Position numbers and translations under genes: made by a program | Shown here: positions 42,140 to 51,640 of the stretch, piece after piece | How the letters are laid out: every line of letters begins with the position of its first letter | Position numbering within the stretch: the first letter of the stretch is position 1 | The notes under the pieces: model-generated | The model's input: the letters and a program-made list of their open reading frames with translations, nothing else | Database searches by the model: none | Told to the model about the DNA's origin: nothing | Assembly (NCBI RefSeq): GCF_021654455.1 | Contig: NZ_AP024276.1 | Location: 1,860,001-1,924,000, forward strand | DNA from: Streptococcus parasuis | Lineage (GTDB): Bacteria; Bacillota; Bacilli; Lactobacillales; Streptococcaceae | Reading direction: 5' to 3' | DNA: 64,000 nucleotides

Positions 42140-43315
42140 TTATTCCCCTTCTGAACTATAGGTATCTGTAGTTGTGGCTTCTGAATTCATCTCTGCTGTC
42201 GTATCATATGTGGTCGAATCTTCAGTTGACGTTTGGACCCAAGGACTTGCTTCAAGCACCAATTCATTTGTATATGCATTATATACATTAACTGGACTTG
42301 GAAGGTACATCATACTTTCATTCACTTGAACATTTGTCACTAAATCAGTAGCAGTTGGTTGCCCAATCGATGCTTTCAAAACATTTTGCATTTCCAACAG
42401 ATGCTCACTAGTAGGCAATTGATAGCTGAGTTCGTTAATCATCTGATCCTCACCCTGCAATTGATACGATTCCAGATTAGATAAAGCATCTTTATAACCC
42501 AGAAGCGATGGTATAGTCGAAGTCGTAATTTCAATATTTGTCCGCATATTATTTGAAATAGCTGTCAGAATTTTTTTGTATTGTGTTAATCCATCTAAAT
42601 TTAACAACTTCTTCACGATAGCGGTAATCACTTCTCGTTGCCGTCTTTGCCGACCTATATCACCTTCAGGGTCATCATAACGCATTCGGGAATAAACCAA
42701 TGCTTGATTACCATTTACTAATGATTTTCCTTCCGGAACAACTGCAGTATAAGCTGGTTCATGTTCCGAAATTGAGATTGGGAATCCCAAAGTATTATTT
42801 ACTTCGATTCCACCAATTGCATCAACCAATTCAACAAGACCATCCATATTAATCTCAACATAGCGATCAATGGTAATATCCATCATTTTTTCAATCGTCG
42901 CAATTGCCATCGGAGCTTGTCCATAGCTATAGGAATGATTTAGTTTTTCAATTGTCCCACTGGATGTACCATCTGGCTCTGCAATTTCAACCATGATATC
43001 TCTCGTCAGACTCATCATTGTAGTAGTGTTTGTAGTTGGATTGAGCGTAACAAGAATCATAGAGTCACTACGGCCATCCTCCCATTGTCCCCCGCGAGAA
43101 GCCTGGTCCATATCAACCCCCATCAACAAGATGGTTAATGGTTCTGTCGCATCAATTGGTTGAATCGAATCATCATTATTATCCAAAGATTTAAATGTTT
43201 TTGAAATTTCCCCGAGCGAAAAGCCCAATAAACTATTGCCGTAAACTCCAGCGGCTACCACTGTCAATAAGAAAATCGACAAGGACATCAAGACTATTTT
43301 TTTCCAAATTTTCAT
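42140..43315 (-). CDS. LytR-CpsA-Psr (LCP) family cell-wall ligase
   Basis: 391 aa. A basic N-terminus with one membrane segment (about 7-28) anchors the protein outside the membrane. The LCP domain follows with TILLMGVDMDQASRGGQWEDGRSDSMILVTLNP (conserved Asp and Arg residues that bind the polyprenyl pyrophosphate). Further on are MSLTRDIMVEI and DPEGDIGRQRRQREVI. The tail is rich in Ser, Thr and Glu. LCP proteins attach teichoic acids or capsule to peptidoglycan. The start overlaps the GNAT stop by 4 bp. Confidence 0.9.
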   Translation of the reverse strand: MKIWKKIVLMSLSIFLLTVVAAGVYGNSLLGFSLGEISKTFKSLDNNDDSIQPIDATEPLTILLMGVDMDQASRGGQWEDGRSDSMILVTLNPTTNTTTMMSLTRDIMVEIAEPDGTSSGTIEKLNHSYSYGQAPMAIATIEKMMDITIDRYVEINMDGLVELVDAIGGIEVNNTLGFPISISEHEPAYTAVVPEGKSLVNGNQALVYSRMRYDDPEGDIGRQRRQREVITAIVKKLLNLDGLTQYKKILTAISNNMRTNIEITTSTIPSLLGYKDALSNLESYQLQGEDQMINELSYQLPTSEHLLEMQNVLKASIGQPTATDLVTNVQVNESMMYLPSPVNVYNAYTNELVLEASPWVQTSTEDSTTYDTTAEMNSEATTTDTYSSEGE

Positions 43316-43839
43316 AGATCACCAATCAACATACCCATATAATAGAGATCTAGCCATTCCCCTTGATCAGTTCTAGCTCCTCTATATTGAGTTCCTTCTA
43401 TCTGAAATCCTAATTTTTTATAAAGATGTACTGCAGCTTGATTGCGAATTTGGACTGTCAACTCTAATCGGCTCAGCAAACCAATTTCCCGTACCCAATG
43501 CAAAACTTCTTCTAAGAGTATAGTGCCAATTCCATGACCCCAATATTCTTTCTTAACTGCAATAAAGATATTTCCAATATGGCTAATTCGAAATTGTTTA
43601 GAAGACTTAACAGTTATTGCACCTATAACCTCATTCTCTAGTTTTGCCAGCAAATGGATTTCCCTAGGATTTTCAATCCCAGCCGCAAAAATCGTTTCCA
43701 TCTGCTCTTGATGATATGCAAAATCCGTTTCGTCCATGACCAAGAAATCTGTTTCTGAGGCTACTTGATGCATAAAATGGATAAACGCCTGCGCATCACT
43801 GGGATCTGCTTCACAAAATTCAATCTCTTTTCTACGCAT
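43312..43839 (-). CDS. GNAT-family N-acetyltransferase
   Basis: 175 aa from ATG 43839, which overlaps the tsaE stop codon; a longer frame from 43920 lies inside tsaE and is not used. Motif A with the acetyl-CoA loop is VKKEYWGHGIGTILLEEVLHW (about 98-118), followed by LTVQIRNQAAVHLYKKLGFQIEGT, typical of RimJ/spermidine-type acetyltransferases. The substrate is unknown. It is in the operon tsaE-GNAT-LCP, an order conserved in streptococci. Confidence 0.88.
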   Translation of the reverse strand: MRRKEIEFCEADPSDAQAFIHFMHQVASETDFLVMDETDFAYHQEQMETIFAAGIENPREIHLLAKLENEVIGAITVKSSKQFRISHIGNIFIAVKKEYWGHGIGTILLEEVLHWVREIGLLSRLELTVQIRNQAAVHLYKKLGFQIEGTQYRGARTDQGEWLDLYYMGMLIGDL

Positions 43840-44272
43840 TTGGAATCTCCGAAAGTAAACTTTGGCTTTGTCTTCCAAAGGCTTCAAAAGACAGAGAGCG
43901 ACCTTCTTCAACCTTTTCAATGTAAATTCTTAGATAATCATCGAACAAAGTTAAATCCAATAACTCTCCCCATTCGATGACAGTAATGCCGTCACCAAAA
44001 AGAAAATCATCCAAATCAATAGAGTCAGGATCATCTCCAATTCGATAAACATCTAAATGAAATAACGGTAGACGTCCTTCATATTCGCGTACAATAGTAT
44101 AGGTTGGACTTTTAATCATTTGCTCAATGCCAAGACCCTTCGCAATACCTTTTACCAATGTTGTTTTTCCAGCACCAAGATTTCCAGATAACAGTATCAC
44201 TTGTCCCGCTTGACAAACACTACCGAGGTTTTCACCAATTGAAATCAATTCATTTTCATTTCGACTTAACAT
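43832..44272 (-). CDS. tsaE: tRNA threonylcarbamoyladenosine biosynthesis ATPase TsaE
   Basis: 146 aa from ATG 44272 (MLSRNENELISIGENLG), the usual family start; an upstream extension to 44329 runs through the promoter. Walker A is GNLGAGKTTLVKG (about 32-44), and SPTYTIVREY plus LFHLDVYRI follow. With TsaB and TsaD it makes t6A37 in tRNA. The -10 box TATAAT ends 7 nt before this ATG and there is no ribosome binding site, so the mRNA may be leaderless. It heads the operon with GNAT and LCP genes. Confidence 0.92.
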   Translation of the reverse strand: MLSRNENELISIGENLGSVCQAGQVILLSGNLGAGKTTLVKGIAKGLGIEQMIKSPTYTIVREYEGRLPLFHLDVYRIGDDPDSIDLDDFLFGDGITVIEWGELLDLTLFDDYLRIYIEKVEEGRSLSFEAFGRQSQSLLSEIPNA

Positions 44273-44279
44273 ACATTCC

Positions 44280-44290
44280 ATTATACCATA
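44280..44290 (-). promoter_or_regulatory. Extended -10 promoter of tsaE, likely leaderless
   Basis: On the minus strand: TATG-G-TATAAT (44290-44280). The start codon lies 7 nt further, so the transcript should begin at or within one base of the ATG. GGAATGT between them offers no clear ribosome binding site at normal spacing. Confidence 0.6.
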
Positions 44291-44337
44291 GGCCAATTTG
44301 TTTGTCATAAGCAGACCAGAAAATCCCAAACGAAAGC

Positions 44338-44373
44338 GAAAAAATCGTGAGCATGATCACATACTCACGATTC
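44338..44373 (-). terminator. Terminator between fakA and tsaE
   Basis: On the minus strand: AATCGTGAG (44372-44364) / CTCACGATT (44351-44343) with a 12-nt loop, then a T-run. It closes the yloU-fakA operon 5 bp after the fakA stop. Confidence 0.8.
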
Positions 44374-44377
44374 ATTT

Positions 44378-46042
44378 TTATTCAACACTGAACAGATATG
44401 GGTAGACTGGCTGATCTCCTTGGTGGATTTCAACTTCGACGTCTTCAAATTGTTCTTCTAATTTTTCAGCTACGGCTTGAGCTAATTCTTTGTCACCTTC
44501 TTCGCCAAGATAGATAATAACAATTTCACTATCTTCATCAAGCATTCTTTCAAATGTTGATTCAAGGGTCTCCATCATATCTGGATTAGATACAACAATT
44601 TTTCCATCAACCATACCAAGATTATCATTTTCATGAATTTCAAGACCATCAATTGTTGTATCACGAACAGCTGTCGTAATGCTACCACTTTTCACATCAG
44701 CTAGTGAGGCTGTCATGGCTTGTGCATTACTGTCCAAATCACGACTAGGATCAAATGCCAACAAACTTGTAAAACCTTGTGGAAGGGTCTTAGTTTCTAC
44801 AACTTTTACAGCAACTTCCGCCACTTCAGCTGCAGACTGAGCTGCCATTAAAATATTTTTGTTGTTCGGTAGTAAAATTACATTACGCGCATTGACCAAA
44901 TCAATAGCTTTCAAGAAGTCTTCTGTTGATGGGTTCATGGTTTGACCACCAGAAATGACATAGTCAACACCTTGTGATTTGAAAATCTCAGTTAACCCTT
45001 CCCCAGCTGCTACAGCAATAATAGCATATTCTTTTTGCTCAGCTGGTTTTTGGAAAGAACCCTCTTTCTCAACTTGCGCTTCATGTTGCTCACGCATATT
45101 ATCCACTTTAACTTTAACCAAGCTACCATATTGAAGACCAGCCTGCATTACCAAACCAGGATCTTCCGTGTGAACATGTACTTTTACAATCTCATCATCG
45201 TTGACAACTAGGAGTGAATCACCCAGGTCATTGAGATAATTACGGAATTCTTCATAGTCAAATTCTTTAACATAAGTAGGACCTTGGCGTAGAGCTACCA
45301 TGATTTCTGTACAATAACCATAAGTGATATCTTCCGTTGCAACGTGACCAGCTACAGACTTGTGGTGCTCAGCATTGATCATCTCTGACATAACTGCTGG
45401 AGTCGCCTCAAAGTCTTCAGAAGCAATGTACTCACCTGTAAGAGCTGACAAGAAACCTTCATAAATATATACAAGTCCTTGACCGCCTGAATCGACAACT
45501 CCAACCTCTTTCAAGACCGGAAGCATATCAGGTGTTTTCTTTAGGGCGCGATTAGCACCGTCCAGTGTTGCGCGCATAACCTCAATTGCATCGTCTGTTT
45601 CTTCAGCTTTTTTGAGCGCTGCAGTTGCGGCACCACGAGATACAGTAAGAATAGTACCCTCAACAGGTTTCATAACAGCTTTATAAGCTACCTCTACACC
45701 ATGTTGAAAAGCCTGTGCTAAATCCTTACCATCCAATTCAACCTTACCCTTAACAGATTGACCGAAACCACGGAATAACTGAGATGTAATAACACCAGAG
45801 TTCCCACGCGCTCCCATTAGCAATCCTTTGGACAAAATTTGTGCAGCTTCACCTACTGTAGAAGCAGGCTTATCCGCAACTTCCTTAGCACCATTTGTAA
45901 TGGTCATCCCCATATTGGTACCTGTATCCCCATCTGGTACAGGGAATACGTTTAGTGAGTTGACATATTCAGCTTGTTTATTCAGACGAGTTGATGCAGC
46001 CTGCACCATTCCTTGAAATAAACTAGTAGTAATTTTAGACAC
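44378..46042 (-). CDS. fakA: Fatty acid kinase FakA (DAK2-domain protein)
   Basis: 554 aa. The DAK2 domain at the N-terminus (about 8-205) has FPVPDGDTGTNMGMT and LLMGARGNSGVITSQLFRG, the ATP and Mg2+ sites. A middle domain and a DegV-like C-terminal domain follow (QPVYPYLFSVE at the end). FakA phosphorylates fatty acids delivered by FakB (DegV) proteins; one such protein is encoded at 24135-24998. It stands 2 bp after the Gls24-type gene. Confidence 0.93.
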   Translation of the reverse strand: MSKITTSLFQGMVQAASTRLNKQAEYVNSLNVFPVPDGDTGTNMGMTITNGAKEVADKPASTVGEAAQILSKGLLMGARGNSGVITSQLFRGFGQSVKGKVELDGKDLAQAFQHGVEVAYKAVMKPVEGTILTVSRGAATAALKKAEETDDAIEVMRATLDGANRALKKTPDMLPVLKEVGVVDSGGQGLVYIYEGFLSALTGEYIASEDFEATPAVMSEMINAEHHKSVAGHVATEDITYGYCTEIMVALRQGPTYVKEFDYEEFRNYLNDLGDSLLVVNDDEIVKVHVHTEDPGLVMQAGLQYGSLVKVKVDNMREQHEAQVEKEGSFQKPAEQKEYAIIAVAAGEGLTEIFKSQGVDYVISGGQTMNPSTEDFLKAIDLVNARNVILLPNNKNILMAAQSAAEVAEVAVKVVETKTLPQGFTSLLAFDPSRDLDSNAQAMTASLADVKSGSITTAVRDTTIDGLEIHENDNLGMVDGKIVVSNPDMMETLESTFERMLDEDSEIVIIYLGEEGDKELAQAVAEKLEEQFEDVEVEIHQGDQPVYPYLFSVE

Positions 46043-46044
46043 AA

Positions 46045-46410
46045 TTATTCTCCTACGACTTTAATATTTTGGATAAAAACATTAACGGCATCAACAGAGA
46101 TACCCAATTGACTCTCCAAGTTAAACTTCACGCGTTCTTGGATATTGCGAGATACTTCACTGATTTTTACACCATAACTCATCACAGTATAAACATCGAC
46201 TGCAATACGACCATCTTCTAAAGTCTTGATAACAACACCTTTGGAATAGTTTTCTTTTCTCAAAAGAGCCTGAAAATTGTCCTTAATCGCAGATTTACTA
46301 GCCATCCCAACAACACCGAAAATTTCAGTCGTAGCACCGCCGACAACTGTGGCAATCACGTCATCAGTCAATTCAATTTGGCCGTCTTTTGTATTGATCT
46401 TTACAGTCAT
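46045..46410 (-). CDS. Asp23/Gls24-family protein (YloU-like)
   Basis: 121 aa from ATG 46410 with AAGGAA upstream; a GTG-led longer frame to 46437 has no ribosome binding site. MTVKINTKDGQIELTDDVIATVVGGATTEIFGVVGMASK and the later KISEVSRNIQERVKFNLES segment are the family hallmarks. Members are membrane-associated or cytosolic proteins tied to cell-envelope stress. It always precedes fakA in streptococci. Confidence 0.9.
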   Translation of the reverse strand: MTVKINTKDGQIELTDDVIATVVGGATTEIFGVVGMASKSAIKDNFQALLRKENYSKGVVIKTLEDGRIAVDVYTVMSYGVKISEVSRNIQERVKFNLESQLGISVDAVNVFIQNIKVVGE

Positions 46411-46755
46411 ATTCCTTACCTCAAATAGTTTTATCACTCCATTTTACCATATTTTCAGTATTCTGTAAAAAACAAGCTTGTGACATCTGATATCTTCTTG
46501 TGTTCTGAAGTATAATTCTTCTATATCTGAAAGAATGAGTAGCAACCCCATGCTTTCTAACAGTCTATCTCTATCATCTGCACTTTTGACGTATATTCCT
46601 CTCAGCTTTTATAAAATTGAGTTCTGTTTCAAAAAAAATTGAGGTAGCTAAGAATCAACTTAGCAACCTCAATCCTATCAGCCAGTTTTAGTTGGCAAAT
46701 CTAATTATCTCCGAGAAGGTACTTTCAAAAATTGTTGCACGAATAAGGAAAGATA
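46411..46755. other. Intergenic stretch with the adhE terminator and the yloU promoter region
   Basis: No gene is seen. The minus strand holds the adhE terminator at 46673-46631: TTGAGGTTGCTAAG / CTTAGCTACCTCAA, 6-nt loop, then a run of eight T. It lies about 80 nt beyond the adhE stop, so the adhE mRNA has a moderately long 3' end. The right part, upstream of the yloU start, is AT-rich and should contain its promoter. Confidence 0.8.
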
Positions 46756-49407
46756 TTATTTAATCCGACCCGGACGTTCTTTGTAACCGTAGTAAGCGTC
46801 ATTCATGATTTCTTCCATATCTGCTACCATTGGCAAGCGTGGGTTAGCAGGTGAACATTGGTCTTCATATGCTAGAAGAGCCAATTCATGAGTGTATTTC
46901 TTCCATTCTTGTTCGTCAATACCTTGATCTTTAAAGTTCATCTTGATACCAACTTTTTCACCCAATTCGTAAACTGCTTTAGCATAAGCTGCAACAGCTT
47001 CTTCTGGAGTAGAATGTGGTAAACCTAACATACGAGCGATGTCTTGGAATTTTTCATCCGCTTTCCAGTAGTTGTACTTAGGCCATGTAGTTGTCTTAGA
47101 CGGACGAGTACCATTGTAACGGATAACGTATGGCAACAAGATTGCGTTTGTACGTCCATGAACTGTGTGGAAGCGACCACCAATCTTATGGGCCATAGAG
47201 TGGCTCATACCCAAGAAGGCATTTGCAAAAGCCATACCAGCCATTGTAGAAGCGTTGTGGATTTTTTCACGTGCTTCTGGATCACCAGTCAAGACTGATT
47301 TTTCAAGATATTGGAATACCAACTTAATTGTTTGAAGGGCAATACCATCAGTGTAGTCGTTCGCAAAGTTAGAAGTGTATGCTTCTGTCGCATGAGTCAA
47401 TACGTCCATACCAGTATCAGCTGCGATGAAGGCTGGAACTGACTCTACCAATGCTGGGTCTACGATTGCAATTGTTGGTGTTAATGAGTAGTCAGCAAGT
47501 GGGTATTTGCGGTTGTTTTTCTTATCAGAAATAACGGCAAACGGTGTTACTTCTGAACCTGTACCAGATGTAGTTGGGATACCGATGTATTTAGCTTTTT
47601 GACCCAATGATGGGAATTTGAAGGCACGTTTACGGATATCCATGAATTTTTGAACAAGGTCACGGAAGTCGATTTCTGGTTGTTCATAGAAGAGCCACAT
47701 TACTTTAGCAGCATCCATTGGTGAACCACCACCGAGCGCAATAATTGTATCCGGTTGGAACGCACGCATTACTTCAGCACCGCGTTCAACTGTTGTAATA
47801 TCTGGATCTGGTTCAACATCTGAGAAGACTTGAATAGTCACTTGATTTGAACGAGCATTCAATTGATCGATGACACGTTGAACAAAACCAAGACGTTCGA
47901 TTGATTTGTCTGTTACGATCATAACACGTTCAAGGCCTTCTGCTGTTTGAAGGTATTGAATAGAGTTACGTTCGAAGTAAATTTTTGAAGGAACTTTAAA
48001 CCATTGCATATTATTTCTACGTTTCCCTACTTTCTTGATGTTAAGAAGGTTGATAGCAGATACGTTATCACCAACTGAGTTACGTCCATATGAACCACAT
48101 CCGAGTGTTAATGATGGAATAAATGCATTATAAACGTCACCGATACCACCAAAAGTAGAAGGTGAGTTCCAGATAATACGCATTGCTTTCATTTCAGTAC
48201 CGAAACGTTTTGCAAGTTCTTCATCTTTAGTGTGGATTGCAGCAGAGTGTCCAAGACCGTTGAACTCTACCATTTGACGAGCTTTTTTAAGACCATCTTC
48301 TACGTCTTCAGCTTTCAATACAGCAATTACTGGAGAAAGTTTTTCACGTGTAAGAGGCTCATTTGGTCCAACTTCAGCACATTCAGCAGCCAAGATATTT
48401 GTTCCTTCTGGAACTTTGAAGCCTGCTTGTTCCGCAATCCATGCAGCTGGTTTACCAACGATATCAGCATTCAATTTACCTTCTGCACAGTTTTTGCTAT
48501 TTGCTTTTACACCGAAGCAGTACTCTTCAAGGAGAGCTTTTTCTTTTTTGTTAACAAAGTAAGTTTTGTATGATTTAAATTCTTCAACGAATTCATCATA
48601 AATTTCTTTGTCGATGATAACTGCTTGCTCAGAAGCACATACCATACCGTTGTCAAATGATTTAGACATAACGATATCGTGAGCTGCTTGACGAATATCT
48701 GCAGATTTTTCAATATATGCTGGTACGTTACCTGCACCAACACCAAGAGCTGGTTTACCACATGAATACGCTGCACGTACCATTGCGTTACCACCTGTTG
48801 CCAAGATAGTTGAGATACCATCGTGGTTCATGAGTGCATTTGTAGCAGCAATAGATGGCTCAGTAATCCATTGGATACAGTTTTCAGGGGCACCTGCTTT
48901 TACAGCAGCTTCATAAACGATACGTGCTGCATGTGCAGAAGATTCTTGTGCAGATGGGTGGAAACCAAATACGATTGGGTTACGAGTTTTAAGTGCGATA
49001 AGTGATTTGAAAATAGCTGTTGAAGTTGGGTTAGTTGTTGGAGTAACACCACAGATAACACCGACAGGTTCTGCAATTTTTGTCAAACCAGTAATAGGAT
49101 CATCTTCGATAACACCAACTGTTTTTACACCGCGCATGTTATTTACAACGTGTTCACACGCAAACAAGTTTTTTGTAGCTTTGTCTTCAAAGACACCGCG
49201 ACCTGTTTCTTCTACAGCGTGTGCTGCCAAGATACCATGAGCATCAAGCGCTGCTACAGATGCTTTCGCAACGATGTAGTCAACTTGTTCTTGGTTCAAT
49301 TTGCGAAACTCATCCAAGGCTACCAAACCTTTTTGAACAAGTTCGTCAACATGTTTTTGAGCTGCCACCAATTTTTCTTCAGGTGATACTACTTTCTGTT
49401 CAGCCAT
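46756..49407 (-). CDS. adhE: Bifunctional aldehyde-alcohol dehydrogenase
   Basis: 883 aa. The N-terminal aldehyde dehydrogenase half (about 1-440) has GVICGVTPTTNPTS and the catalytic cysteine in FDNGMVCASEQAV (near 250). The C-terminal iron-dependent alcohol dehydrogenase half (from about 465) has GGGSPMDAAKVMW, the Fe ligands in MGMSHSMAHKIGGRFHTVHGR, and the NAD-binding TSGTGSEVTPFAV. It converts acetyl-CoA to ethanol and regenerates NAD+ in mixed-acid fermentation. Two Rex operators and a cre lie upstream, so redox and carbon control are expected. Confidence 0.97.
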   Translation of the reverse strand: MAEQKVVSPEEKLVAAQKHVDELVQKGLVALDEFRKLNQEQVDYIVAKASVAALDAHGILAAHAVEETGRGVFEDKATKNLFACEHVVNNMRGVKTVGVIEDDPITGLTKIAEPVGVICGVTPTTNPTSTAIFKSLIALKTRNPIVFGFHPSAQESSAHAARIVYEAAVKAGAPENCIQWITEPSIAATNALMNHDGISTILATGGNAMVRAAYSCGKPALGVGAGNVPAYIEKSADIRQAAHDIVMSKSFDNGMVCASEQAVIIDKEIYDEFVEEFKSYKTYFVNKKEKALLEEYCFGVKANSKNCAEGKLNADIVGKPAAWIAEQAGFKVPEGTNILAAECAEVGPNEPLTREKLSPVIAVLKAEDVEDGLKKARQMVEFNGLGHSAAIHTKDEELAKRFGTEMKAMRIIWNSPSTFGGIGDVYNAFIPSLTLGCGSYGRNSVGDNVSAINLLNIKKVGKRRNNMQWFKVPSKIYFERNSIQYLQTAEGLERVMIVTDKSIERLGFVQRVIDQLNARSNQVTIQVFSDVEPDPDITTVERGAEVMRAFQPDTIIALGGGSPMDAAKVMWLFYEQPEIDFRDLVQKFMDIRKRAFKFPSLGQKAKYIGIPTTSGTGSEVTPFAVISDKKNNRKYPLADYSLTPTIAIVDPALVESVPAFIAADTGMDVLTHATEAYTSNFANDYTDGIALQTIKLVFQYLEKSVLTGDPEAREKIHNASTMAGMAFANAFLGMSHSMAHKIGGRFHTVHGRTNAILLPYVIRYNGTRPSKTTTWPKYNYWKADEKFQDIARMLGLPHSTPEEAVAAYAKAVYELGEKVGIKMNFKDQGIDEQEWKKYTHELALLAYEDQCSPANPRLPMVADMEEIMNDAYYGYKERPGRIK

Positions 49408-49435
49408 TTTAGTCCTCCATTTATAAAACAGATGT

Positions 49436-49510
49436 TTGTTAATTTTTTCACATGTTTATAATACAACAACTTTTTAATTTTGTAAAGCGTTTTTGTTAAT
49501 TTTTTCACAA
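49436..49510 (-). promoter_or_regulatory. adhE promoter flanked by two Rex operators
   Basis: On the minus strand: -35 TTTACA (49486-49481), 17-bp spacer, -10 TATTAT (49463-49458). Two near-identical sites, TTGTTAATTTTTTCACAT (49436-49453) and TTGTTAATTTTTTCACAA (49493-49510), fit the Rex consensus TTGTGAAWWWWTTCACAA with changes in the left half. One sits at the transcription start and one directly upstream of the -35. Rex releases DNA at high NADH. Confidence 0.8.
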
Positions 49511-49528
49511 TTTTTTCGCAAAATCCGA

Positions 49529-49542
49529 ATGAAGCGCTTTCA
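49529..49542. promoter_or_regulatory. cre (CcpA site) upstream of adhE
   Basis: Read on the minus strand, TGAAAGCGCTTCAT fits TGWAARCGYTWNCW at 13 of 14 positions. It lies about 45 bp upstream of the adhE -35, so CcpA could act together with Rex. Confidence 0.6.
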
Positions 49543-49610
49543 TTTTTCGTTTTTGATAAACCATCTTCTTTCAAAGATGGCTCGTCAATACACTATCATA
49601 GGATACAACA

Positions 49611-50894
49611 CTAATTTTCACTTAGTTTTTCTAAAATACTAGCAAATTCTGTTTTAACTATTTCAAGACTTGTTTCAACCTCTTGTCGAGTCTGGTTATT
49701 TTTCACCACGACTTGACCTGATTCGATTTCACTACCACCTAAGGTAATGATTGTCTTGGCTCCAAATACATCTGCTGACTTAAACTGGGCTTTGAGCTTG
49801 CGGTCAAGGTAGTCTCGCTCTGCTCGGAACCCTTGCTTGCGGATGGCTTGAACCAACTCAAGCGCTCCGCCATTGGCCTCCTGACCTAAAACTGCGATGT
49901 AAACATCTAGCTGAGTGTCGATCGGAAGCTCAATCCCTTGCTTTTCAAGTACGAGAATCAGACGTTCAATTCCCATGCCAAAGCCGAAGGCTGGTGTTTC
50001 TGGTCCACCAAAATAGCTAACCAATCCATCATAACGACCGCCGGCACAGATGGTCAAGTCACTGCCACCTACTTCGGTCATGAATTCAAAAATAGTATGG
50101 TTATAGTAGTCTAGACCACGTACCATATTCGTGTCGATTTCATATGATATGCCCAGATTATCTAGCATAGACTTGACTGCTTCAAAGTGAGCTATACTTT
50201 CCTGATCCAGATAGTCCAAGATGGATGGTGCATTTTCTACAGCAACCTTGTCTTCTTTTTCTTTTGAGTCTAACACGCGGAGAGGATTTTCTTCCAAACG
50301 GCGCTGGCTATCTTTAGACAGTTGATCCTTGAGCGGTGTCAGATAGTCAATCAAGGCTTGGCGATAGGCTGCGCGACTCTCTGGATTCCCCAAACTATTG
50401 AGATGCAAACGAACATCTTTAATCCCCAACTCTTCAAAGAAATGATAAGCCATGGCAATAATTTCTACATCTGTTGCTGGATTATTTGAGCCGAAGCACT
50501 CTACACCAATCTGATGGAACTGTCGGAGACGCCCCGCCTGCGGACGCTCATATCGGAACATGGGCCCCATATAGTAAAATTTTGCCGGTTTTTGCACTTC
50601 TGGAGCAAAGAGCTTATTTTCTACATAAGAACGAACAACGGGCGCTGTGCCTTCTGGACGAAGAGTAATATGACGTTCTCCCTTATCGTAAAAATCGTAC
50701 ATTTCCTTGGTCACAATATCTGTGGTATCGCCAACAGAGCGACTAATTACTTCGTAATGTTCAAAGATAGGTGTGCGAATTTCCGAAAAATTATACTGTT
50801 TAAAAATAGAACGTGCGAAATTTTCTACATATTGCCATTTGGCAGAGTCCTGTGGAAGTAAATCTTGCGTCCCTTTTGGTTTTTGTAGTTTCAT
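49611..50894 (-). CDS. hisS: Histidyl-tRNA synthetase
   Basis: 427 aa, full length. Class II motifs are seen: [16 protein letters not shown] at the start, motif 2 [22 protein letters not shown] (near 113), the histidine-specific loops [13 protein letters not shown] (near 258) and [13 protein letters not shown] (near 285), motif 3 [17 protein letters not shown]. The C-terminal anticodon-binding domain follows. A T-box is not seen in the leader. It is divergent from rpmF. A weak hairpin (CCATCTT/AAGATGG, 49561-49580) follows the stop codon. Confidence 0.97.
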   Translation of the reverse strand: MKLQKPKGTQDLLPQDSAKWQYVENFARSIFKQYNFSEIRTPIFEHYEVISRSVGDTTDIVTKEMYDFYDKGERHITLRPEGTAPVVRSYVENKLFAPEVQKPAKFYYMGPMFRYERPQAGRLRQFHQIGVECFGSNNPATDVEIIAMAYHFFEELGIKDVRLHLNSLGNPESRAAYRQALIDYLTPLKDQLSKDSQRRLEENPLRVLDSKEKEDKVAVENAPSILDYLDQESIAHFEAVKSMLDNLGISYEIDTNMVRGLDYYNHTIFEFMTEVGGSDLTICAGGRYDGLVSYFGGPETPAFGFGMGIERLILVLEKQGIELPIDTQLDVYIAVLGQEANGGALELVQAIRKQGFRAERDYLDRKLKAQFKSADVFGAKTIITLGGSEIESGQVVVKNNQTRQEVETSLEIVKTEFASILEKLSEN

Positions 50895-51169
50895 AATAAA
50901 GTATATAAAGCCAACTTCTGACTAGAAAAGTTGTACTTATTCCTTTCCAAATTAAGTCATTACGACTCCAACTCTACCAGTCGAGCCTTGCAATCCTCCT
51001 TATTTTACCATAAAAGCTCTTTTATTTCTCAAAAAAGTGAAAAATATCTGTCAAGTAACTTTACTTTACAAAGAAGTTTTGATATACTGTTAAAGTTGAC
51101 GAAAGTCATACTATAACTTTTAGATTTGAAGAGGGCTTTGCTCTCGTATTTTAATGGAGGAAAATAGAA
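50895..51169. promoter_or_regulatory. Divergent promoters of hisS and rpmF
   Basis: The 275-bp gap has no gene. For hisS (minus strand) an extended -10, TATGG-TAAAAT, ends at 51002, leaving a leader of about 100 nt. For rpmF (plus strand) there is -35 TTTACT (51060-51065), 17-bp spacer and -10 TATACT (51083-51088). The rpmF leader contains a small hairpin GAGGGC-TTT-GCTCTC (near 51130-51146) before the RBS TGGAGG. I see no T-box specifier or other known riboswitch. Confidence 0.65.
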
Positions 51170-51352
51170 ATGGCAGTACCTGCACGTCGCACTTCAAAAG
51201 CGAAGAAAAACAAACGTCGTACTCACTATAAAGTAGCAGCTCCAACTGTGAAATTTGATGAAACTACTGGAGATTACTCACGTTCACACCGTGTATCTTT
51301 GAAAGGATACTACAAAGGACGTAAAATCGCTAAGGCTGCTTCAGCTGAATAA
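51170..51352 (+). CDS. rpmF: 50S ribosomal protein L32
   Basis: 60 aa, full length ([20 protein letters not shown]). It lacks the two Cys pairs of the zinc-binding type, so it is the zinc-free version. It stands 15 bp before rpmG. RBS TGGAGG. Confidence 0.97.
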
Positions 51353-51367
51353 TAGAAGGGAGATACC

Positions 51368-51517
51368 ATGCGCGTAAATATTACACTTGAACACAAAGAA
51401 TCTGGTGAACGCTTGTACCTTACTTCAAAAAACAAACGTAACACTCCAGACCGTCTTCAATTGAAAAAATACTCACCAAAATTGCGTAAACACGTGATTT
51501 TTACTGAGGTGAAATAG
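51368..51517 (+). CDS. rpmG: 50S ribosomal protein L33
   Basis: 49 aa, translated directly: [20 protein letters not shown] at the start and [16 protein letters not shown] at the end. It has no CxxC pairs, so it is a zinc-independent paralogue like the neighbouring L32. RBS AAGGGAG 7 nt upstream. The rpmF-rpmG pair is a normal streptococcal operon. Confidence 0.95.
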   Translation: MRVNITLEHKESGERLYLTSKNKRNTPDRLQLKKYSPKLRKHVIFTEVK

Positions 51518-51640
51518 GGATTCACTACACGTCAATAGACAGTAGAAACCTTGATTTTATGCGATTTTTGAAATGTTGAATTTCAGTATATTGCATTGAA
51601 ACTCAACCAAATGACTACATTTTTTGTGAAATAAAATTAG

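Noticed and set aside
43840..43920. Longer GNAT protein of 202 aa starting at 43920
   Set aside because: The extra 27 residues lie inside tsaE; the ATG at 43839 overlapping the tsaE stop is the normal coupled start.
44273..44329. Longer TsaE starting at 44329
   Set aside because: The extension runs through the -10 box, and family members start at the equivalent of 44272.
48232..49386. Several plus-strand open frames over adhE
   Set aside because: They are antisense shadows of the well-supported adhE gene; no promoters or ribosome binding sites fit.
50895..51169. T-box leader for hisS
   Set aside because: The leader is only about 100 nt, with no specifier loop or conserved T-box sequence.
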